From Candidatus Hecatella orcuttiae (GTDB lineage: Archaea > Thermoproteota > Bathyarchaeia > Hecatellales > Hecatellaceae), in the NCBI GenBank assembly GCA_002011035.2, contig MTLY02000003.1:489194-553193 (forward strand): a DNA stretch of 64,000 nt. Reading direction: 5' to 3'. Below are positions 50,496 through 59,751 of this stretch, in pieces. Every line of letters begins with the position of its first letter. Within the stretch, counting starts at the first letter, position 1. A model generated the notes under the pieces. That model saw only the letters and a list, made by a program, of their open reading frames with translations. It did no database searches and was not told the origin of the DNA. The translations under genes were made by a program, and so were the position numbers.

Positions 50496-52055
50496 GTGAA
50501 ACTGATAGGGCGGGGTAAACCGAAGTCTGAAACCGGAAAGACGGGAGCTAAACCGGAGATTCTCACACCAAAACTTCCAGAGAAAATTATAGACATTCAT
50601 CCTGTGCTACCCCCGTATGCTCATGTGGCAATTACCCGTGATGAGATGGGACGGCATCGGTATGTTGTCATAGAGCCAGTCCTCAACGAGTCTGAGTCCC
50701 GGATCATGGAGAGATTGAGAGAAATACTTGTTGAGGAATTGGAAGTTGCCACAGAAGAGCTGGGCAGTCACGAGAGAAGGGAAGCCTTCCTCAAAGAAAA
50801 AATTCAAAGTATTATTAAAAGGTACAAGATTAAACTCAGCCCGGAAGCCGTGGATAAACTCACCTACTATTTAATTCGAGATTTCGTTTATCTCAGCAAG
50901 ATCGAGCCTCTCATGCGGGATCACATGATAGAAGACATTTCTTGCGATGGACCCAAGATTCCCATCTACGTATGGCATAGAGAATACGAGTCCATGCCAA
51001 CCAACGTGGTCTTTGAGTCGGCTGAAGAGCTTGACAGGTTTGTTGTGAGATTATCCTACTTGGCCGGACGTCATATTTCCGTCGCTCAACCTATTGTTGA
51101 CGGTTCGCTGCCGGATGGTAGCAGGCTTAATGCAACCTTCGGCTCGGAGGTTACAAAAAAAGGAAGCAGTTTCACCATCCGCAAGTTCAGAGCAGACCCG
51201 TTGACCATCACGGATCTCATCGCCTTCAACACCATCTCCGCGGAAATCGGAGCCTATTTCTGGTTTCTAGTCGAGAACAAGGCCTCTATTTTAGTCTCTG
51301 GAGGTGTGGCTTCCGGTAAGACGACGTTCCTCAACTGCCTTGCCATGTTCATCCGACCGGAGCTTAAGATAGTCACCATTGAAGACACAGCGGAGCTTAA
51401 CATTCCCCAAGAAAACCTAATTCAGGCTCTTACCCGTTCAGGTTTCGGTCCTGCGGGGGAGACGGCTGAGATCAGCCTCTTCGACCTGTTGAAGAATGCG
51501 ATGAGGCAAAGACCCGACTACATCATAGTAGGGGAGATCCGTGGAGAGGAAGCTTACACGCTTTTCCAAGCCGTGACCACCGGCCATGGGGGTTTAAGTA
51601 GCATACATGGAGATTCCGTTCAATCCGTCATTTACCGTTTAGAATCTGAGCCTATGAAGATTCCGAGGAATTTCATCGCCAGCTTGAATGCTGTAACAAT
51701 TTTAGGCAAGGTTCAAGTTGGTGAACGGTCTGTCAGACGTATGTTAAACTGCACTGAGTTGGTGGGCATAGACCCTTCAACCAAGCATCTTCTAACCAAC
51801 CTAATCTACGAGTGGAAACCAGACGATGACTCCTTTGCCTTCGAAGGAAGAAGCAACTTTATCAGTAAAGTCATGGCCGCCAAAAACATGACGGAAGCTG
51901 ATATTAGGGAGGATCTGAAAATGAGAACCCAAATCCTCAAATGGATGGTGGCCAGCAACATCAGACGCTATATAGATGTAGCTCAAGTTATCAGGCAGTT
52001 CTACGTCGACCCTCAACGTCTTTATGCAAAAGCCAGATACGGTCTTGAGGCATGA
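50496..52055 (+). CDS. Type IV pilus/secretion ATPase, TadA/FlaI-like
   Basis: Hexameric ATPase that drives pilin assembly. After an N-terminal region (about 1-130), the core shows IEDISCDGPKIPIYVWHRE, Walker A SGGVASGKTT, IEDTAELNIP (Asp box), the Walker B region PDYIIVGEIRG, and the His box TTGHGGLSSIHGDS. These define the GspE/TadA/FlaI family. Length is about 519 aa from GTG 50496; TTG 50490 and a TTG at 50454 are longer options. It is coupled by an ATGA overlap to the next gene, which encodes its membrane partner. Confidence 0.93.
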   Translation: MKLIGRGKPKSETGKTGAKPEILTPKLPEKIIDIHPVLPPYAHVAITRDEMGRHRYVVIEPVLNESESRIMERLREILVEELEVATEELGSHERREAFLKEKIQSIIKRYKIKLSPEAVDKLTYYLIRDFVYLSKIEPLMRDHMIEDISCDGPKIPIYVWHREYESMPTNVVFESAEELDRFVVRLSYLAGRHISVAQPIVDGSLPDGSRLNATFGSEVTKKGSSFTIRKFRADPLTITDLIAFNTISAEIGAYFWFLVENKASILVSGGVASGKTTFLNCLAMFIRPELKIVTIEDTAELNIPQENLIQALTRSGFGPAGETAEISLFDLLKNAMRQRPDYIIVGEIRGEEAYTLFQAVTTGHGGLSSIHGDSVQSVIYRLESEPMKIPRNFIASLNAVTILGKVQVGERSVRRMLNCTELVGIDPSTKHLLTNLIYEWKPDDDSFAFEGRSNFISKVMAAKNMTEADIREDLKMRTQILKWMVASNIRRYIDVAQVIRQFYVDPQRLYAKARYGLEA

Positions 52056-53020
52056 GTCCTTCTAGGAAAGAAGGCAAGTCTGAAAAGGTTAAGCAAGTCA
52101 AAGGCAAAGGTGGAATGTCCGCGGGAGTTTTGGAGAAACCTTGGTATGCTTCTTACGGTTTTTTGGCATCAAAGATCGATCCTCTGCTCCCCCACCTTAA
52201 AGGGTTGAGGAGTAAGTTCATCAAAGCCGGTCTTCCGGTGGATTTCAGGGCCTATGTGAGTTTTCTCATTTTCGCAACCATCATGTCTTTTGCGGTAACC
52301 TTGGGGATTACTTTGAGCATAAATATTTTCTTCCTTAAAACCCAAATAATCTATTTTCTCGGTGTTTCGTTTCCTTTTCTATCGCTCCCTCTCATAATAG
52401 CCGGCTTCTCGGCGGCGACAACGTTTCTTTCGATCTATCTCTACCCCAGCTTTGTGGTGGGTGTTGAGAAGAGAAAGATTGAGAATTCTCTCCTCTACGC
52501 TGTAAGCTACATGTCCATCTTAGCCACAGCCGGCTTGTCGCCTGAAAGGATCTTTAGAGCTCTCGCAGCCAAACCTGAAATTCGGGGAATCTGCACCCAA
52601 GCCAGGTTGATCATCAGAGACGTAGACATTTTTGGGGTTGATTTTCTTTCAGCTTTGCACAGTGCCATTGAGCGCGCCCCCTCCAAGCTGTACGCGGATG
52701 TTCTTGAAGGGTTTGTAGCCCTCATTTATTCAGGAGGAGATCTGTCTGAGTATCTGAGGACTAGGACGGATGAGCTGACAAAGCGCCAAGCTGACATCAT
52801 CCGCATGTTCGTTGGGAGGCTTGGGATGCTGGCCGAGTCCGCTGTAGCTATCATAGCTGTCTTTCCTCTGATATTCATCGTCAGCTTCAGCACAGCTTCC
52901 CTTCTCCCAGGGGGGTTTCTAACTCAGCCGATCTTTGTATACAGTGTGGTTTACTTGATGCTGCCCTTTATCTCTATTCTGTTCTTAGCGATTCTGAGAA
53001 CGGGAGCTCCTCAGGTGTAA
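52052..53020 (+). CDS. Type IV pilus membrane protein, TadC/FlaJ-like (first)
   Basis: A 322-residue polytopic protein with a T2SF domain. After a basic start come membrane segments near 68-90, 98-120 and two near the end. A cytoplasmic helical region reads ISILATAGLSPERIFRALAAKPEI ... DFLSALHSAIERAPSKLYADVLEGF, the classic repeat unit of GspF/TadB/TadC platforms. It works with the ATPase before it and a second such protein after it. A single FlaJ usually carries two T2SF units; here two separate proteins seem to share the job. Confidence 0.9.
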   Translation: MSPSRKEGKSEKVKQVKGKGGMSAGVLEKPWYASYGFLASKIDPLLPHLKGLRSKFIKAGLPVDFRAYVSFLIFATIMSFAVTLGITLSINIFFLKTQIIYFLGVSFPFLSLPLIIAGFSAATTFLSIYLYPSFVVGVEKRKIENSLLYAVSYMSILATAGLSPERIFRALAAKPEIRGICTQARLIIRDVDIFGVDFLSALHSAIERAPSKLYADVLEGFVALIYSGGDLSEYLRTRTDELTKRQADIIRMFVGRLGMLAESAVAIIAVFPLIFIVSFSTASLLPGGFLTQPIFVYSVVYLMLPFISILFLAILRTGAPQV

Positions 53021-53026
53021 TCTGTC

Positions 53027-53935
53027 GTGATCGAGAAAAGGGATATAAAAATCGGCTGGGCAGTCTCCTGCGGCGTAGGGTTCGCCATAATCTTTCTTGC
53101 TTTGCTGGGCCCCTATTTCTTCGGGCTTCCGGAATTTTTAGGTCTCTTCAAACTGCTGGGAATACCGTATTTTCTTCCGTCATATCTCGGTGTTCTGTGG
53201 GTAGATAAACTCATGGTTATCTCCGTAGTCATAATGATTCTCCCTCCAGGGGTTCTCCACCATCTCCATTGGCGGTGGAAGAAGGCGGTGGACAGAAATG
53301 TGCCTAACTTTCTCAGGGATATAGCGAACGCTCAATATACAGGGATGACCTTCATTCGAGCTCTGGAATATACGGCGAAAAGAGACTACGGCCCCCTTTC
53401 TGAGCATCTCAGGTGGGCTTTGGCTAAGATATCTTGGGGCGTACCCTATGAGGAGGCTCTGCAAGCTATGGCTGAGCGTTTGGACACGCCTCTGGTGCGG
53501 AGGGCTGTGATGCTCATCATCGAATCCGGGCGTACCGGGGGAGATATCTTAGAGATCATGGAGTCGATAGCGAAGCACATTCGAAACGTTGAAGACTTGG
53601 AGAGGGAGCGGTTGACCAGCATGAGGCCTAACATCTACATAATCTACCTCGGCTTCGCAGTCATGCTGCTGACCGTGGTGTTAGTTTACACCACTTTCAT
53701 CCTCCGGCTGCTCACTGGGGAGCTGGCGGGAAGCATCGGGGCCATACGGGCTCAGGAGTCCCCTCTCACCCCGTTGGAATACCTTAGGATATACTTCCAT
53801 ACAGCAGTGGTAGTGGCTTTTTTCGGAGGCCTCATGGCCGGGCAGATGGGGGAGGGCGGCTTAACCAACGGGTTGAAGCACTCTGTCATCATGTTGATCG
53901 CAACTCTCCTCACTTTCACTTTCTTCATGGCTTAA
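53027..53935 (+). CDS. Type IV pilus membrane protein, TadC/FlaJ-like (second)
   Basis: A 302-residue polytopic protein with the second T2SF domain: FLRDIANAQYTGMTFIRALEYTAKRDYGPLSEHLRWALAKISWGVPYEEALQAMAERLDTPLV, then segments near the C-terminus (ATLLTFTFFMA). It follows the first TadC/FlaJ-like gene by 6 nt and is clearly in the same operon. The pair would form the membrane platform under the ATPase. The start is GTG 53027. Confidence 0.9.
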   Translation: MIEKRDIKIGWAVSCGVGFAIIFLALLGPYFFGLPEFLGLFKLLGIPYFLPSYLGVLWVDKLMVISVVIMILPPGVLHHLHWRWKKAVDRNVPNFLRDIANAQYTGMTFIRALEYTAKRDYGPLSEHLRWALAKISWGVPYEEALQAMAERLDTPLVRRAVMLIIESGRTGGDILEIMESIAKHIRNVEDLERERLTSMRPNIYIIYLGFAVMLLTVVLVYTTFILRLLTGELAGSIGAIRAQESPLTPLEYLRIYFHTAVVVAFFGGLMAGQMGEGGLTNGLKHSVIMLIATLLTFTFFMA

Positions 53936-54083
53936 GGCAAGCTTGAAGAATAGTGGGAAGAATTAAACACTCAATAAGCTTTTTCACGTGATCATCCAAT
54001 AACCGAGTTCTGAATTTTTAATTCTCTACATAAAAGAGAAACATTAAGGAAGAGAGCTTGTTTTTCAGTATTTGTCTATAAAT

Positions 54084-55766
54084 TTAAACGACATCTACAT
54101 CGCCGAAATCTAGGATTCTGACAAAGAGGGCGCCGTTGGAATCGTATCCTTCTAAATGAACTATCAATCTATAGGTGCCACTAGGGGGATATGACCCCTG
54201 ATCCCCTGTTCTGCTTGGAATGGTTGTTGGAGCGCTAAATTTGAGGTAAAGAGAATCTCCGGGAGCTATTATTCTGGAATCTTGATCACTGTTTATGGGT
54301 GTAGTGAGGGTTGGGTCGCTGGTTTCAGCCCAGTCTGTTATAATGCCTGCATATGTTGTATTGTCCTGCGTGCTGCGTAATATAATTCGCGAGAGATGAT
54401 TCACCACAATGGACGCATTGCTAGGATTCGAAATTCTGACTAAAATGGGTTCTCCAGACTCAACATCTATGGACGTTGGAAAGAGCGGATCCGGGATAGG
54501 GGTTTGAAGATGACTATCCCTTGATGAGGAATCGAAATAAATGGTGAGGTCTCTTCCGCTCTGGTAGATGATGGACAGTCTGAGCCTCTCCTGAGTACTC
54601 ATATTCACCTCAGGCTCTGTTGTGGTGTACGTCCAAAGCGTTATAGCCTCTGAACGTGGAAACCCAACCGTAAAATCGTCTATGGTAGTAACGACAGTTG
54701 ATCCGTTTTGAGAAACCACTTCGTAGATTATTCTAACCGTCGTAGCCGGCCCGGAACCCGGACGCTTATAGTAAATCGACAGGTTCCAATCGCCGGCCGG
54801 AATTGTCCTCGTGTTGGTGTCGTTGACCGTATAGAATTTTATATCAGGATTAACAACAGACACAGCTGTACCTGTAGGTAGCAAGGGATCCATTATTCGG
54901 CCGTCCAGAACACTCTGATCATGAAAATACAGCCGGCCTTCGGTGTCCACTGCCGCTGAGCCGGCTGTTTCGACGTTTAAGGCTGCTTCGCTCTGTTCGG
55001 CAAAAGCCACTATTCCAACTTCGGTTGTAGCTGTTACGAAGTTTCCCTGAGGAGCCCCTACGAAAGATGCGTTGAATGTTATGGTTGTGCTTTCTCCTGG
55101 AGCTTGAAACTTATACCTGAAGACCGCGGTGCTGTCCTTAGGCAGAAGGCTGATGCTTGCCGGCGTAGGTCCCTCCAAAAGCGTGGCCCCGTCTGTGAAC
55201 GATAAAGTTGGTTGCAGGTTGTATACGAAATTGGCAGATGTGTCATTGTTGGTGTAGATTAAAACCACATTTATCTGCTCGTCGGTAGGAACAAAACCAG
55301 GGGCCACAATACCGAGATGCATCTTCACTTCAGGAACTAAATTGTAGCTTGCAATATTCCCTCTTTCCGTTACAACACGTATCGCGTAGTCCTTCCCAAA
55401 GGTCAAAGTGACCTTGGTGGTGTTGCTGAGGGATTCTCCTGGCTCTAGGTAGAGCGGTGGATTTGTGAAATTGTAGCTATAGTGCATATTATCCGTTTGG
55501 TTGATTATCCACAACCTTATGGGGTGGACGGTTACCGTCCCTCGGTTAGTCATGTTGATGACGAGTTTTCCTTCCTCATTCAGGTAAGCGCTGGTTATTA
55601 CAAGTTTTTCATGAAGTCTGTTTATGTCAAATTCACTTGCAGCCTGCACAGCCGAATGGTATTCGTTAATCTTGTAGGTGAAATAGTATATGGTGCTGAC
55701 GGAAGCCATTAAAAGTACGAGAAAGAAAATTATACCTAAGACGGTTGCCTGACCTTTTCGTCTCAT
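54084..55766 (-). CDS. Pilin-like large surface protein with class III-type N-terminus
   Basis: Starts at ATG 55766 (MRRKGQATVLGIIFFLVLLMASVSTIYYF), a short basic leader and a hydrophobic helix as in archaeal type IV pilin-like proteins. This is followed by about 500 residues of beta-rich, Asn/Thr-rich extracellular sequence with many N-x-S/T sites. The 561-residue length is far greater than a pilin, so it could be a tip adhesin or minor pilin. The stop of the pilin-like gene upstream lies at 55768, so the two are almost contiguous on the minus strand. A longer in-frame start (55820) would overlap that gene and is less likely. Confidence 0.75.
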   Translation of the reverse strand: MRRKGQATVLGIIFFLVLLMASVSTIYYFTYKINEYHSAVQAASEFDINRLHEKLVITSAYLNEEGKLVINMTNRGTVTVHPIRLWIINQTDNMHYSYNFTNPPLYLEPGESLSNTTKVTLTFGKDYAIRVVTERGNIASYNLVPEVKMHLGIVAPGFVPTDEQINVVLIYTNNDTSANFVYNLQPTLSFTDGATLLEGPTPASISLLPKDSTAVFRYKFQAPGESTTITFNASFVGAPQGNFVTATTEVGIVAFAEQSEAALNVETAGSAAVDTEGRLYFHDQSVLDGRIMDPLLPTGTAVSVVNPDIKFYTVNDTNTRTIPAGDWNLSIYYKRPGSGPATTVRIIYEVVSQNGSTVVTTIDDFTVGFPRSEAITLWTYTTTEPEVNMSTQERLRLSIIYQSGRDLTIYFDSSSRDSHLQTPIPDPLFPTSIDVESGEPILVRISNPSNASIVVNHLSRIILRSTQDNTTYAGIITDWAETSDPTLTTPINSDQDSRIIAPGDSLYLKFSAPTTIPSRTGDQGSYPPSGTYRLIVHLEGYDSNGALFVRILDFGDVDVV

Positions 55767-55767
55767 T

Positions 55768-56220
55768 TTACACTTTCCATGTACTTCGGTGAACATTCCC
55801 CAGCTCACTGAACACCTCAACTACGTAAACCCCCCCTTCGGTCCACCCCTCAGGGAAAGGGCTGTCTACGGCGATACTCACCCATTGGTCTATCCCGATG
55901 GTTACCTCCTCAAATGGAGATATATCCGTCCCATTGAAAGAGATAGCTATTATCGTAACAGGGACCCCCCCAACGTTGCCCACTGAAACAATAGCATTCG
56001 TGGAGGAGTTAAACCAAACATCATCCACCACGAATCTTTCCCGGATTTTCACCTTACTTACGTCGGTGAAAGTTCCAATGGAAACTTGGCTTTCAACGAG
56101 CATCGACAGCCCAGCCTGAACAATGATGATTCCCACTGTTGCCACCACACCTATCATGAGGATTACAGTGACAACAGTGCCAGCCGCTTTCCTCTCACGG
56201 ACCCAACCCTTCCAAGGCAT
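55768..56220 (-). CDS. Archaeal type IV pilin-like protein
   Basis: A 150-residue protein. The short basic leader (WKGWVRERKAAGTVVTVILM) gives a class III-type cleavage site, and a single hydrophobic helix (about 13-36) is followed by a beta-rich extracellular domain. The composition fits FlaG/FlaF- or pilin-like minor subunits. It is probably co-transcribed with the large pilin-like gene downstream and with the coiled-coil gene upstream. Processing would need a prepilin peptidase, and one is present at the right edge of the window. Confidence 0.8.
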   Translation of the reverse strand: MPWKGWVRERKAAGTVVTVILMIGVVATVGIIIVQAGLSMLVESQVSIGTFTDVSKVKIRERFVVDDVWFNSSTNAIVSVGNVGGVPVTIIAISFNGTDISPFEEVTIGIDQWVSIAVDSPFPEGWTEGGVYVVEVFSELGNVHRSTWKV

Positions 56221-56247
56221 GGAGCCATCTATCCTTGTTCGAGGCTT

Positions 56248-56724
56248 TCAAAGCTTTCGACGTTTTTCCACACTTGCTAGGCTTTCCTTGATGGCTTGGA
56301 GGGCTTCCAGATGTTTCTCATGAAGCTTTCTGCGTCTCGATATCTCTTCCCTCAATATAGGCATGACAACGTTGAAGAGGCGTATGGTTGCCTCCGGGTG
56401 GTATTCCCTCAAATCTTGGAAAGAGATCTCCCCCTCTTCTTCTCCTTCCTTTTTACCTTTTCTCTTAATCACCACTATACCTGAATGGTCTAGTACGGCT
56501 GATTCGATTTCTTTTCCCTTAATCTTTGGCAGTTCACCATAAGCTGAGGGCGGAATCTCGACCTTGTCCAGTTCGGCATTAGACATGACAACCCGTAGCA
56601 AGTCAATGATGTCCGATTTTAATTTATAGATCATCTGCTTGGTCGTGTGGACTTGTTCAATGTCCTCCACCACCGTCTTCATGTGGCCTAGAAGCGCCTC
56701 AAATTCAGCTTCATACGTAGCCAT
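56248..56724 (-). CDS. Coiled-coil protein of unknown function
   Basis: I do not recognise this family. The 158 residues are mostly helical with a heptad-like start (EAEFEALLGHMKTVVEDIEQVHTTKQMIYKLKSDIIDLL) and end (ILREEISRRRKLHEKHLEALQAIKESLASVEKRRKL). A highly charged middle (KRKGKKEGEEEGE) separates them. There are no membrane segments. It sits between the pilin-like genes and the VWA/MoxR pair on the same strand, which suggests a cytoplasmic accessory to that locus. Confidence 0.65.
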   Translation of the reverse strand: MATYEAEFEALLGHMKTVVEDIEQVHTTKQMIYKLKSDIIDLLRVVMSNAELDKVEIPPSAYGELPKIKGKEIESAVLDHSGIVVIKRKGKKEGEEEGEISFQDLREYHPEATIRLFNVVMPILREEISRRRKLHEKHLEALQAIKESLASVEKRRKL

Positions 56725-56767
56725 AGAGTCTACCTTCTAAACCTGTGTGAATTATCTTCCTCCTAAG

Positions 56768-58438
56768 TTACTTATTAAAATATTCGTTAAGAGCGCCTTC
56801 AACCAACGATTCTCCAAGGCTGACTTCATGCACGGTGGCAAAAGAGGCGATGGCACGGCCGCTTTCGTGCAGATATTCAACCTTGTCCCCTACGAGGAAA
56901 AGGTAGATCTTCCCGTATCTGGCTAGGATTTCTAGTAGTCCTTGAGCGGTCTCGCCGTCCCACACTCCTCCATCGGTGAAGATGTAGGTGCTCTGGTAGC
57001 CTCTCTCCTCAGCGGATCTGATGGCCGTCACCAAAGCTGGAGTGATGTTGGTGTAACCCTGAGGCTCAAGGCTGATGACCAAGTCTTCTATGGTATCGTA
57101 GTCCTTGGAGTGCATCTTCACGAGATCGAAGTTCACACCCGTGCTGAAAGGTATGAATGTAATGCTATCGGAGCCAAATCGGCAGGCTTCAACCAGGCAG
57201 AAGACAGCCTCCCTTATGCTGTCTATCTTGTTGTCTATCGCCGTCGACCCGGAAACGTCCATGAGAATGCAAATGTCGGCGAATTCTCTCCGCTGCCACC
57301 ACTCCCAGCGTTTCATGGCGAAGATTCCGGGAATGAACATGCCGTAAACCCTGTAGGTGTCTGGTATGGACAGTGCTTTGATGTGGTCGCCGATCCTCCA
57401 AGCTCCCATGGGCGGCGGTGTATAGTGCTTTCTAAACCCTCGAAGCTCATGGGCTACTTCGATGAACACGTTACTGAGGTAGAGCTTTGTCGTCATCCTG
57501 AGAAGATGGGATTTTTCCCTTCCAGTGAGTTTGATGTATCTTCCCTTCATCGAGTCGAGAACCTCTTGGAAATGTCTTGTATATTTTATCCTATCCTCCA
57601 CCGTCGCCTTTACGCCTTCCTTCTCCAGTTCATGAATGTATTCAGAGACCAGCCTCTCTATCAACTCCGCAGTGTCTAAAACCATTCTACTGGGTTGGAG
57701 GATTGATTTTCGCAGATAGCCGATTTGGCTCTTGATGTAGTCGTCGAATTTCTTTCTTTCTTCCTCAAACTCCAGCGACGAACTCAAGCAGAGGTGTACG
57801 TCTTCCCAGAAGGATCTAAGCTTAGTGGGCGTTGCGCCCATGGACAGCAGCGACCGTAGCAGTTTTTCCATCTCATCCGAGGATATTGCGAAGGAGGGGG
57901 TGGATTCTGAAATGGAGCCGTAGACCAAAAATTCTCGGGGAGCTTCCTTCGGCTGGGAAAGCATCTCCTTCGGTAGCAAGTCCAGCAGAAGCCTGAGGCG
58001 GGTTGCGGGATCAAGGGGTCTTTCAAACACTACCTCTCTAACCTCTGCTGCTATGCCGCCGATTTTATAGCTACCCCCCATGAGAGACTTGGAGGCCTTG
58101 AAAAAAAGCTCTGCCAAAGGGTTTTTGGAAGCCTTTAAGCCTTCAAGCCTGTATCTGAAAAACTTCGAATAGAGAGCGGGTTCCTCCGCCAACAAAGTTT
58201 TATCAGCCAAAGCATTGGAAAAGAGGCCTACTAGGGTTCTCTGATTTTGCACGCCGGAGTCCCAAGCTAGGTAGATCCAGCTCATGAGTCTTTCCAAAGT
58301 TCCAGGATAGGATGCTCTCAGTTCAACCTCTGAAAGCAACCAGCCTTGGAGGATGTCTTCCGGATGTTGAAGGTCTTTTTTGAGGACGGTGATAGTGTCC
58401 CAGGGGGTAGGGTCTGGAATTTCCTCAGCTATATTCAA
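56768..58438 (-). CDS. VWA-domain protein (CoxE/YehP-like)
   Basis: A 556-residue protein with a long helical N-terminal part (about 1-385). A C-terminal von Willebrand A domain starts ADICILMDVSGSTA, which has the DxSxS MIDAS motif; YTNITPAL supplies the Thr and FTDGGVWDG the Asp. VWA proteins of this kind work beside MoxR AAA ATPases as metal-dependent chaperones for assembling or remodelling complexes. The MoxR gene is directly upstream (65 nt) on the same strand. Here the target might be the pilus-like apparatus; that is inference from position. Confidence 0.85.
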   Translation of the reverse strand: MNIAEEIPDPTPWDTITVLKKDLQHPEDILQGWLLSEVELRASYPGTLERLMSWIYLAWDSGVQNQRTLVGLFSNALADKTLLAEEPALYSKFFRYRLEGLKASKNPLAELFFKASKSLMGGSYKIGGIAAEVREVVFERPLDPATRLRLLLDLLPKEMLSQPKEAPREFLVYGSISESTPSFAISSDEMEKLLRSLLSMGATPTKLRSFWEDVHLCLSSSLEFEEERKKFDDYIKSQIGYLRKSILQPSRMVLDTAELIERLVSEYIHELEKEGVKATVEDRIKYTRHFQEVLDSMKGRYIKLTGREKSHLLRMTTKLYLSNVFIEVAHELRGFRKHYTPPPMGAWRIGDHIKALSIPDTYRVYGMFIPGIFAMKRWEWWQRREFADICILMDVSGSTAIDNKIDSIREAVFCLVEACRFGSDSITFIPFSTGVNFDLVKMHSKDYDTIEDLVISLEPQGYTNITPALVTAIRSAEERGYQSTYIFTDGGVWDGETAQGLLEILARYGKIYLFLVGDKVEYLHESGRAIASFATVHEVSLGESLVEGALNEYFNK

Positions 58439-58503
58439 GCGTAAGCGAACGTTTTTCTTAAGAGTTATGCGTTTAAAAAAACCCTCCAGTTCATGGTCGG
58501 GCT

Positions 58504-59751
58504 TTATGGCAGTCTAACCTCCCAGCCTTTTTCCCCGGATTCAACCCACTCGTAGAGGTCGGCGACGGCGAGGCATTTCGTTTTCAATTCAGCCAGCTTT
58601 TCTTTTGCAGCTTCATCCCCCTTCATCGCCGGCTCCAAGAGGCTTAAGGCTTCATTCCAGAGGTTTTCCTTAAGAGCTACAGCCTCTTTCACCCTGTGAA
58701 GCACCCATTCAGCTTCGTTGGCGTACTTGGTGAAGACGCTTTGCTTCAGCTCAAGGCGGTGGGGCAGCGTATACTGCATAGCCCAGAGGACGTCGTCGAA
58801 GGAAATGGTGTCCCTGCCCTCGATCCAAGCATGAGCCTTAGAAAGCCTGATGGACGAATCTATCCACCGATGGGCTATGGGCCGGTCCATTTCGGAGCAT
58901 ATTTCCCCCATGTAGGGGCAGCCTCCGCAGGACATCCTGTATCGGGCGGAGGTTATGGACCTGTCGGTTTTTATACACTTTCTCAGCAGGGCGGCTACCA
59001 GTGTGGTTTTGAGGAAAACTTCGTTGGGTACGCCTACCTTTTCCACGTCCCGCCATATTTCCGTCATCTGCTCCGTCGTCAAAACGGGTTCAGCTAAGGT
59101 TCTGAGGTCATCTACATGTCGCTTATGGTACTTGGTGAGTAGAAGTTTGTGGGTTTCTTTAACTCCGAGAAGCTTTACATTGAGGAAGAAATCTATTCTG
59201 TCCATCAAGGCTCTGACCAGGCCTACGGTGCCGATGTCGTGAGGATTCATGTCCAAAAAGCAGATGTAGTCGGGGCTGCGGGCGTGAACGTCAGCGAAGA
59301 TGACACTTTTCTCGGAGAGCAGTTCGAGGAGGGAGTTTTGACACTGGGTGTTGAGGCGTTGGATTTCGTTGATGAACTTGAAGGGGGCGGTGACGAGGCT
59401 TCGGGGTGTCACAGCCCCGATTTTGGACTGGATGAACTTCTGGATGTCCAAGGCCCAGAGGATGTCGAAGGTTGTCAGTTCTTGGTGGCATCGGACGATG
59501 CCTAGGTCTCCGCCGTAGAACATCTTGGCTGCGATTTCGATGAAGGTTGTCTTTCCGGTGCCGTAGCCTCCGGACAGCAGGGTTTTGGCGTCCCTGCAGA
59601 TGAGGCAGCAGGCGAGGAAGTTTCTAGAGTCTTCATCCGTCATGAAGAGGGAGAAGATGCTTTCAATCCCCTTCAGATACCTGTCTCGGTGGATGAAGGC
59701 GGGTTTAGGTGAGGGTTTAACCTCTTCGACGGCTGCCAGTTTGGTTTCCAG
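58504..59751 (-). CDS. MoxR-like AAA ATPase, apparent CTG start
   Basis: AAA+ chaperone of about 415 residues that should pair with the VWA protein encoded next. Seen: Walker A GGYGTGKTT, the sensor/Walker B region INEIQRLNTQCQNSLLELLSEK, and a later cysteine-rich stretch CGGCPYMGEICSE that may bind a metal. The first canonical start is ATG 59643, yet 36 coding-like codons precede it (ending IHRDRYLKGIESIFSLF). In them there is no ATG, GTG or TTG. An in-frame CTG at 59749-59751 follows GAGGT by 9 nt and lies just after a stop, so I place the start there. Confidence 0.82.
   Translation of the reverse strand: METKLAAVEEVKPSPKPAFIHRDRYLKGIESIFSLFMTDEDSRNFLACCLICRDAKTLLSGGYGTGKTTFIEIAAKMFYGGDLGIVRCHQELTTFDILWALDIQKFIQSKIGAVTPRSLVTAPFKFINEIQRLNTQCQNSLLELLSEKSVIFADVHARSPDYICFLDMNPHDIGTVGLVRALMDRIDFFLNVKLLGVKETHKLLLTKYHKRHVDDLRTLAEPVLTTEQMTEIWRDVEKVGVPNEVFLKTTLVAALLRKCIKTDRSITSARYRMSCGGCPYMGEICSEMDRPIAHRWIDSSIRLSKAHAWIEGRDTISFDDVLWAMQYTLPHRLELKQSVFTKYANEAEWVLHRVKEAVALKENLWNEALSLLEPAMKGDEAAKEKLAELKTKCLAVADLYEWVESGEKGWEVRLP

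Noticed and set aside
50161-50499. 112-codon plus-strand frame before the TadA/FlaI gene
   Set aside because: No family resemblance and it runs over the SD and start of the ATPase. Its residues do not show normal coding bias.
54000-54083. Strong terminator between the convergent platform and pilin-like genes
   Set aside because: Only short T tracts are visible; no clear termination signal could be defined.
58504-59751. Magnesium/cobalt chelatase pair for the MoxR and VWA genes
   Set aside because: No porphyrin or cobalamin genes are adjacent and the chelatase large subunit is absent; the generic MoxR-VWA description is safer.
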